Source: Nocardioides sp.
GTDB taxonomy: Bacteria; Actinomycetota; Actinomycetes; Propionibacteriales; Nocardioidaceae
NCBI GenBank assembly: GCA_003519585.1
Contig: DOWL01000171.1
Span: forward strand, 1-8,378
Reading direction: 5' to 3'
DNA: 8,378 bases
The first letter of the stretch is position 1. The number at the start of each line of letters is the position of its first letter. Below are positions 5,064 through 8,378 of the stretch, in pieces. A model generated the notes under the pieces. The model had not been told where the DNA came from, made no database searches, and worked only from the letters and a program-made list of their open reading frames with translations. The position numbers and the translations under genes are program-made.

Positions 5064-5528
5064 TCAAGCGGACTGGAAGCTCGCCATCGTGCGCTCCGGC
5101 TCCCAGAAGGCGCGCATCGACACGACGCGCCCGTCGTCGTTCACGACGTAGACCATGATCAGGTCGGTCGTGGTGGAGCTGCCGTCGGCGAAGGAGGTCC
5201 GGATCCGGCCGATGTTGGCGCACGTGTTGCCGGCGGGGTTCGCGAACGAATCGTGGATCTCGAACTCGAAGGTCGCGATCGGCGCGATCGCTTGCTCCCA
5301 GAACGCCGCGAGGCCCGCGTGTCCATGATGGCCACGACCCTCGGGGTCGAACATCGACGGACCGACCGGGTCCTCCAGGACGCAGTCCTCGGCGTACACG
5401 CTCAGCCACTCGGCGAGGTCGCCCTTGGCCACGGCGGAGTAGGACCGCATCGAGGCGGTGCGTGCCGGGTGTTCGTCGTCGGGTGCGTTCCACGTGATGG
5501 CGTCGGAGGTGATCGCCGCGCTGCTCAT
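5064..5528 (-). CDS. SnoaL/NTF2-like protein, steroid delta-isomerase-type fold
   Basis: A 154-residue protein of the NTF2/SnoaL superfamily: an N-terminal helix (MRSYSAVAKGDLAEWLSVYAED, 27-48), the typical VLEDPVGPSMFDPEGRGHHG block (50-69), AFWEQAIAP (75-83), strands TFEFEIHDSFA and CANIGRIRTSF, and the closing GRVVSMRAFWEPERT (133-147). Related proteins act as small cone-shaped isomerases, hydratases or cyclases, and many sit in steroid or fatty-acid catabolic loci. The frame is open to an ATG at 5579, but the start at 5526-5528 is preferred: TACGAT lies exactly six bases before it and a KstR-like operator 21 bases before it, both of which the longer form would place inside coding sequence. 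No Shine-Dalgarno is seen. It is convergent with the low-GC cassette and divergent from the sulfotransferase-like gene. Fold is firm; substrate is unknown. Confidence 0.85.
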   Translation of the reverse strand: MSSAAITSDAITWNAPDDEHPARTASMRSYSAVAKGDLAEWLSVYAEDCVLEDPVGPSMFDPEGRGHHGHAGLAAFWEQAIAPIATFEFEIHDSFANPAGNTCANIGRIRTSFADGSSTTTDLIMVYVVNDDGRVVSMRAFWEPERTMASFQSA

Positions 5529-5534
5529 CCGGGC

Positions 5535-5540
5535 ATCGTA
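5535..5540 (-). promoter_or_regulatory. Likely -10 element of the SnoaL-like gene, leaderless
   Basis: TACGAT on the minus strand is followed by six bases (GCCCGG) and the ATG at 5528. A -35 placed 17 bases further upstream would fall at 5558-5563 (TAGAAC), inside the KstR-like box, so a bound repressor would block the polymerase. Confidence 0.55.
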
Positions 5541-5549
5541 GGGCGAAAC

Positions 5550-5563
5550 TGGAACGTGTTCTA
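5550..5563 (-). promoter_or_regulatory. KstR-like operator upstream of the SnoaL-like gene
   Basis: The sequence TGGAACGTGTTCTA (TAGAACACGTTCCA on the other strand) fits every fixed position of the published mycobacterial KstR motif TnnAACnnGTTnnA. KstR is the TetR-type repressor of cholesterol catabolism genes, released by a cholesterol-derived CoA thioester. Placement over the spacer and -35 of the SnoaL-like promoter supports a working operator. The box is also 71 bases before the divergent gene at 5635. Whether this organism has KstR cannot be seen here. Confidence 0.6.
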
Positions 5564-5634
5564 GGCATGCGGCCGTCATCTCGTGGTCGGGCCCGGTTCA
5601 CCGTCCCGTGGCGCGGCCCCGGCACCGTGGCGCC

Positions 5635-6492
5635 ATGTCGAAGCCCACCGCCTTCCTCGTCGTGGGGCTGCCGCACGCCGGCGTGCCCCAGCTCCTCGCC
5701 TCGCTCGACCAGCACCGCGACTCCCTCGGCGACATCGGCGTGCGGCTGCCGGCCCGCTTTGCGGACGAGGCCTTCCGCGCCGCGGTCGAGCTGCGGCGCG
5801 AGCACCGGGCGTGGGGGCTACGACGCCGGGACGTGGAAGGTGCCTGGGCCGAGATCTGCCGACGTGCCACCAAACACCGCGACACCGTGGTGATCGGACA
5901 CGAGCTGCTGGCCGGCGCGTCGCCCGACGAGATCGCCCTCGCGGTGGACGCGCTCTCGGGGCACAGGGTGCACGTCGTCGTGGTCGCGGGTCCGCCCGAC
6001 CCGCTGGCGGGGCTGATCCCGAGCGAGCTCGACCTCGCCGACGTCGTGGCCCGCTGGCAGTCGGCAGTGAAGACGCCGGATCGACTGCACGTGCTGGTCG
6101 CGAGCGCCGGGCCGGCGCCTGCCTGGTCCGCGCTCGGCGAGCTGGTGGGGTTCGACGCCGAGGAGCTTCCGCTCGTCGGGGAGCCGGCCGGCGGCCAGCT
6201 CGACGCTCACACGCTGGGTCTGCTCGCCGAGAGCACGGCCGCGCTGCTCGACCACGACGAACTGCTGGAGCTGGCGGAGCACTGGGCCAAGCAGATCGCG
6301 GACTCCGGGTACGACGTCCGCGGCGACCTGGCCGAGCTCACCCCGGCCCGCCCGACGGGCGACGTACCACTGGCGGTCCTGCGCGGAGTGCTCGCGGAGT
6401 CCGTGGCCGAGATCGGGCGGCTGCGCGCGCGGGTGGCAGAGCTTGAAACTAGTGCGGCTGCCAGGCGTCCTCGTCGGCGGTCCGCGACGTAA
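5635..6492 (+). CDS. Sulfotransferase-like protein with degenerate PAPS site
   Basis: A 285-residue protein resembling an actinobacterial sulfotransferase-like family. Similar parts are the opening 'FLVVGLPHAGVPQLLASLDQHRDSLGDIGVRLP', an aligned TVVIGHELLAGASPDEI (84-100) and VHVVVVAGPPDPLAGLIPSEL (112-132). In active members the opening motif is GLPKTGTT, with Lys and Thr contacting the 5'-phosphate of PAPS; here it reads GLPHAGVP (11-18), losing the Lys and both Thr, so catalysis is doubtful. The C-terminus (249-273) looks like a short coiled coil (AESVAEIGRLRARVAELE), ending in a very basic ARRPRRR tail. The ATG at 5635 is preferred over a GTG at 5608 because the family N-terminus begins there; neither has a Shine-Dalgarno. 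Its last 44 bases overlap the end of the Rrf2 gene on the opposite strand. A structural or regulatory role is possible; family confidence is moderate. Confidence 0.7.
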   Translation: MSKPTAFLVVGLPHAGVPQLLASLDQHRDSLGDIGVRLPARFADEAFRAAVELRREHRAWGLRRRDVEGAWAEICRRATKHRDTVVIGHELLAGASPDEIALAVDALSGHRVHVVVVAGPPDPLAGLIPSELDLADVVARWQSAVKTPDRLHVLVASAGPAPAWSALGELVGFDAEELPLVGEPAGGQLDAHTLGLLAESTAALLDHDELLELAEHWAKQIADSGYDVRGDLAELTPARPTGDVPLAVLRGVLAESVAEIGRLRARVAELETSAAARRPRRRSAT

Positions 6493-6907
6493 CCGCCTTG
6501 GGCAGCTTGCCGTCCGCGAGCTGCTGGATGGAGACCTGTTCAAAGACGTCGCGCAGCGAGCGGCGGGCGGCGATCCAGACGTGCTGGAGCACCTCGGCGG
6601 TGTCGTTGTACTCGACCGCCTCGGGCCGCAGACCGTAGACCGACACCAACGGCCCGTCGACGGCGCGGATCACGTCGGCGACCGAGACGTTGTCGGCCGA
6701 GCGGCCCATCCGCCAGCCGCCGGACTGGCCACGCTGCGACATCACGATGCCGGCCCGGCGCAGGTCGGCGAGGATCGCCTGGAGGAAGCCGTGCGGGATC
6801 TCCTGCTGCTTGCCGAGCTCCTCGGCGCTGACCGCCTTGCCGTCGCTCCGAGAGGCCATCTCGATCAACGCGCGCAGTGCGTAGTCGGACTTGGCTGAAA
6901 CTCGCAC
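6449..6907 (-). CDS. Rrf2-family transcriptional regulator without cysteines
   Basis: A 152-residue winged-helix regulator. The N-terminus MRVSAKSDYALRALIEMA is the classic Rrf2 opening, followed by the recognition helix region IPHGFLQAILADLRRAGIVMSQRGQSGGWRMGR (37-69), VSVADVIRAVDGPL (74-87) and a dimerisation helix (VLQHVWIAARRSLRDVFEQV, 106-125). Iron-sulfur members such as IscR and NsrR carry three Cys at about 90-105; this protein has none, so it cannot hold a cluster by that set and is closer in type to CymR-like members sensing a protein or metabolite. The start is GTG (6905-6907); no Shine-Dalgarno precedes it, and the conserved N-terminus supports the choice. Its C-terminus overlaps the convergent sulfotransferase-like gene by 44 bases. 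Its targets are unknown; the membrane protein gene upstream on the same strand is one candidate. Confidence 0.92.
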   Translation of the reverse strand: MRVSAKSDYALRALIEMASRSDGKAVSAEELGKQQEIPHGFLQAILADLRRAGIVMSQRGQSGGWRMGRSADNVSVADVIRAVDGPLVSVYGLRPEAVEYNDTAEVLQHVWIAARRSLRDVFEQVSIQQLADGKLPKAVTSRTADEDAWQPH

Positions 6908-6983
6908 GGGGCCAGTGTGTCAGATGTGTTGATCGGTTCGGTTGTCTTACCCGACCTCAACCTGGCTCAGCTTGGATCCGGGC

Positions 6984-7397
6984 TCAACTCCCGACGGGTA
7001 CGGCGCTGCGCGGGTCGGCGGGGTCGCCCGCCTGCTCGAGCTTGACCGCCCACGAGGTCCAGAGCACCCACAGCGTGACCACGAGGGACGCGAGCAGCCC
7101 CTGGGTGACCGCCGTCGCGCCGGCCCAGTCGGCCAGGGCCCGCAGGTTGATCAGGACGATCAGCCCGCCCGCCGCCACCCCGAGCACCCGCGCGGGGAAG
7201 CGGTGATCGGCGCTGGGGCGGCGCAGCGCCAGGAACCGGTAGGTGAGGAAGGCGCCTAGACCGATCAGCAGGGTCGCTACGACGGGGACGGCCGGGTCCG
7301 GGTCGGGTCCGTCCACCAGCCTGGCGCCGGCGAAGGCACCGAGGAAGCCGGGCTGCGCGAGCAGGCCGACCAGGGCCACGAACATCAGGCGTCGCAT
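6984..7397 (-). CDS. Four-helix membrane protein of unknown function
   Basis: A 137-residue protein with four likely membrane helices: residues about 4-22 (LMFVALVGLLAQPGFLGAF), 37-57 (AVPVVATLLIGLGAFLTYRF), 70-90 (RVLGVAAGGLIVLINLRAL) and 96-117 (VTQGLLASLVVTLWVLWTSWAV), with a soluble C-terminal tail ending RSAVPVGS. A short acidic loop (VDGPDPDP) lies between helices 1 and 2. The frame extends three codons further to a GTG, but that GTG is part of the ribosome site: GGAGGTGATCC (7410-7400, minus strand) matches the 16S 3' end over 11 bases, so the ATG at 7395-7397 is the start. The gene is divergent from the fadE5-like gene. I do not recognise a family; the pattern is that of many small actinobacterial integral membrane proteins. 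Confidence 0.8.
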   Translation of the reverse strand: MRRLMFVALVGLLAQPGFLGAFAGARLVDGPDPDPAVPVVATLLIGLGAFLTYRFLALRRPSADHRFPARVLGVAAGGLIVLINLRALADWAGATAVTQGLLASLVVTLWVLWTSWAVKLEQAGDPADPRSAVPVGS

Positions 7398-7399
7398 CT

Positions 7400-7410
7400 G
7401 GATCACCTCC
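7400..7410 (-). promoter_or_regulatory. Extended Shine-Dalgarno of the membrane protein gene
   Basis: On the minus strand GGAGGTGATCC is complementary over 11 bases to the bacterial 16S rRNA 3' end (GGATCACCTCC). It ends two bases before the ATG at 7397, with the GGAGG core eight bases away. It is the strongest ribosome site in the window and decides the start over the internal GTG. Confidence 0.8.
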
Positions 7411-7421
7411 GAGACAAGTGG

Positions 7422-7439
7422 AAGTAACTATAGCGACTT
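7422..7439 (-). promoter_or_regulatory. -10 element and overlapping imperfect palindrome of the membrane protein gene
   Basis: On the minus strand TATAGT (7432-7427) is a near-consensus -10 about 30 bases before the ATG; no good -35 is seen. It is embedded in a palindrome of the form AAGT-NN-CTATAG-NN-ACTT over 7422-7439, in which 14 of 18 positions are symmetric. A regulator bound there would cover the promoter. Inference from position and symmetry only. Confidence 0.45.
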
Positions 7440-7451
7440 AGGTGATAAATA

Positions 7452-7465
7452 GAAGCTCGAGCTTC
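7452..7465. promoter_or_regulatory. Perfect 14-bp palindrome in the divergent intergenic region
   Basis: GAAGCTCGAGCTTC reads the same on both strands and lies 20 bases upstream of the TATAGT -10 of the membrane protein gene, where its -35 would be. It may be an operator for a dimeric regulator; no known consensus was recognised. Confidence 0.4.
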
Positions 7466-7490
7466 GATCTCACGAAACGAGCGCATTCCC

Positions 7491-7519
7491 TTGCGAGGGT
7501 GCGACCTGCTGCCTACCAT
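7491..7519 (+). promoter_or_regulatory. Sigma70-type promoter of the fadE5-like gene
   Basis: TTGCGA (7491-7496), a 17-base spacer and TACCAT (7514-7519) form a good actinobacterial housekeeping promoter. Transcription would start near 7526, giving a leader of about 60 bases before the GTG at 7588. Confidence 0.55.
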
Positions 7520-7523
7520 TAAG

Positions 7524-7550
7524 TTACTCACTGGTAGAACCGGTCAGTAG
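7524..7550 (+). promoter_or_regulatory. Possible operator at the fadE5-like transcription start
   Basis: TTACTCACTGG (7524-7534) and CCGGTCAGTAG (7540-7550) form an imperfect inverted repeat (8 of 11 positions) with a 5-base centre. It starts just after the -10 and spans the expected transcription start, where TetR-type repressors of fatty-acid genes often bind. A second, short perfect palindrome GTAGCTAC lies at 7547-7554. Regulator unknown. Confidence 0.4.
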
Positions 7551-7587
7551 CTACCGGCCATCCCCGACGACGAAGAGGTGCTCCACC

Positions 7588-8378
7588 GTGAGCCACTACA
7601 AGACCAACCTCCGCGACATCGAGTTCAACCTGTTCGAGGTGCTCGGCCGCGACGAGGTGCTCGGCACCGGCCCGTTCGCGGAGATCGACGGCGAGACCGC
7701 TCGCTCGATCCTCGCCGAGGTGGACCGTCTGGCCCGCGAGGACCTCGCGGCGTCGTACGAGGACAGCGACCGCCACCCGCCGGTCTTCGACCCCGAGACC
7801 CACGAGGCGCCGCTCCCCGAGTCGTTCACCAAGAGCTACCGCGCCTGGATGGACGCGGAGTACTGGCGGCTCCAGATCAAGGAGGAGCTCGGCGGCACGC
7901 CGGCCCCCTCCTCGCTCAACTGGGCGATCGCAGAGATGGTGCTCGGCTCAAACGCCCCCATCTGGATGTACGCCGCCGGCCCGGCCTTCGCGGGCGTCGT
8001 CCACCGCAACGGCAACGAGCGCGACCGCGCGATCGCGTCGTACATCGTCGACCGCGAGTGGGGCACCACGATGGTGCTGACCGAGCCCGACGCCGGCTCC
8101 GACGTCGGCGCCGGCCGCGCCAAGGCGACGCCGAACGACGACGGCACGTGGAACATCGAGGGCGTCAAGCGGTTCATCACCAGCGGCGAGTCCGACCTGC
8201 AGGAGAACATCGTCCACCTGGTGCTGGCCCGGCCGTCCGGCGTCGAGGGCCTCGGTGGCCCCGGCACCAAGGGCCTGTCGATGTTCCTCGTGCCGAAGCA
8301 CCACTTCGACCTCGAGACCGGTGAGCTCACCGGCGAGCGCAACGGCGTCTACGTCACCAACGTCGAGCACAAGATGGG
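7588..8378 (+). CDS. fadE5: FadE5-type acyl-CoA dehydrogenase, 5' part (runs off the window)
   Basis: The first 263 codons of an acyl-CoA dehydrogenase, the FAD enzyme that makes the alpha-beta double bond in the first step of beta-oxidation. The opening MSHYKTNLRDIEFNLFEVLG is nearly that of mycobacterial FadE5 (Rv0244c), as are PPVFDPETHEAPLPESF, MVLTEPDAGSDVG at 162-174 (the flavin-binding signature of the family), IEGVKRFITSGESD and NGVYVTNVEHKMG at the right edge. FadE5 homologues run to about 600 residues, so more than half is missing, including the catalytic Glu region. The start is GTG at 7588 with a weak GAAGAGG about 10 bases upstream, supported by the conserved N-terminus. It has its own promoter and a candidate operator upstream and is divergent from the membrane protein gene. 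Mycobacterial FadE5 accepts acyl-CoAs of varied chain length; the same is assumed here. The symbol rests on similarity only. Confidence 0.93.
   Translation, partial: MSHYKTNLRDIEFNLFEVLGRDEVLGTGPFAEIDGETARSILAEVDRLAREDLAASYEDSDRHPPVFDPETHEAPLPESFTKSYRAWMDAEYWRLQIKEELGGTPAPSSLNWAIAEMVLGSNAPIWMYAAGPAFAGVVHRNGNERDRAIASYIVDREWGTTMVLTEPDAGSDVGAGRAKATPNDDGTWNIEGVKRFITSGESDLQENIVHLVLARPSGVEGLGGPGTKGLSMFLVPKHHFDLETGELTGERNGVYVTNVEHKM

Noticed and set aside
4915..5805. 296-codon minus-strand frame
   Set aside because: It covers the SnoaL-like gene in the wrong frame and the divergent promoter region; the product is Arg-rich without a domain.
5583..6898. Long frames shadowing the sulfotransferase-like and Rrf2 genes
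   Set aside because: Wrong frame or strand relative to proteins with recognisable N-termini; Arg/Ala-rich artefacts.
7400..7410. 16S rRNA fragment
   Set aside because: The 11-base match to the 16S 3' end is on the complementary strand exactly where a Shine-Dalgarno is expected.
7535..7548. KstR box before the fadE5-like gene
   Set aside because: TAGAACCGGTCAGT misses two fixed positions of the motif (GTC for GTT, T for the last A); kept only as part of a general operator candidate.
7578..8324. 248-codon plus-strand frame at the right edge
   Set aside because: It is out of frame with the obvious FadE5-type sequence starting at 7588.

Overview
The window is GC-rich chromosomal DNA of a high-GC Gram-positive bacterium (Actinomycetota). 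The Dcd protein is very close to the mycobacterial bifunctional dCTP deaminase/dUTPase, and the acyl-CoA dehydrogenase starts like mycobacterial FadE5. Genes often lack a Shine-Dalgarno, GTG starts are common, and operators resembling IdeR/DtxR and KstR boxes are present. A Nocardioides-like member of the Propionibacteriales fits best, but that is inference from memory of protein and repeat styles.

Layout. Positions 2-1404 (+) hold a three-gene string: the 3' end of a HicB-like ribbon-helix-helix protein, a DUF4097 beta-repeat protein with exact 18-residue repeats, and a basic 48-residue protein. It converges, with a 4-base gap, on a minus-strand pair, dcd followed by a siderophore-interacting (SIP) ferric reductase. 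The SIP gene has an IdeR/DtxR-type box lying inside the last codons of dcd. Next come tRNA-Gly(CCC) and about 170 bases of REP-like hairpins. Then come a DUF2461 gene and a lower-GC cassette of three genes joined by ATGA overlaps (DUF6941-like, DUF4258-like, DUF2283-like). The last two look like a toxin-antitoxin-type pair.

The right part holds a SnoaL/NTF2-like gene with a KstR-like operator (-), a divergent degenerate sulfotransferase-like gene (+), a cysteine-free Rrf2 regulator (-) whose end overlaps it, a four-helix membrane protein (-), and the first 263 codons of a FadE5-type acyl-CoA dehydrogenase (+) that runs off the window.

Functional themes are iron-regulated siderophore use, pyrimidine nucleotide balance, possible steroid or fatty-acid catabolism, and a small accessory cassette. 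At least four genes share a TAnnnT hexamer exactly six bases before the start codon, the arrangement of leaderless transcripts. Most of the window is ordinary core or housekeeping sequence. The parts most worth a second look are the three-gene cassette, the operator embedded in dcd, the KstR-like box and the hairpins that share one loop.
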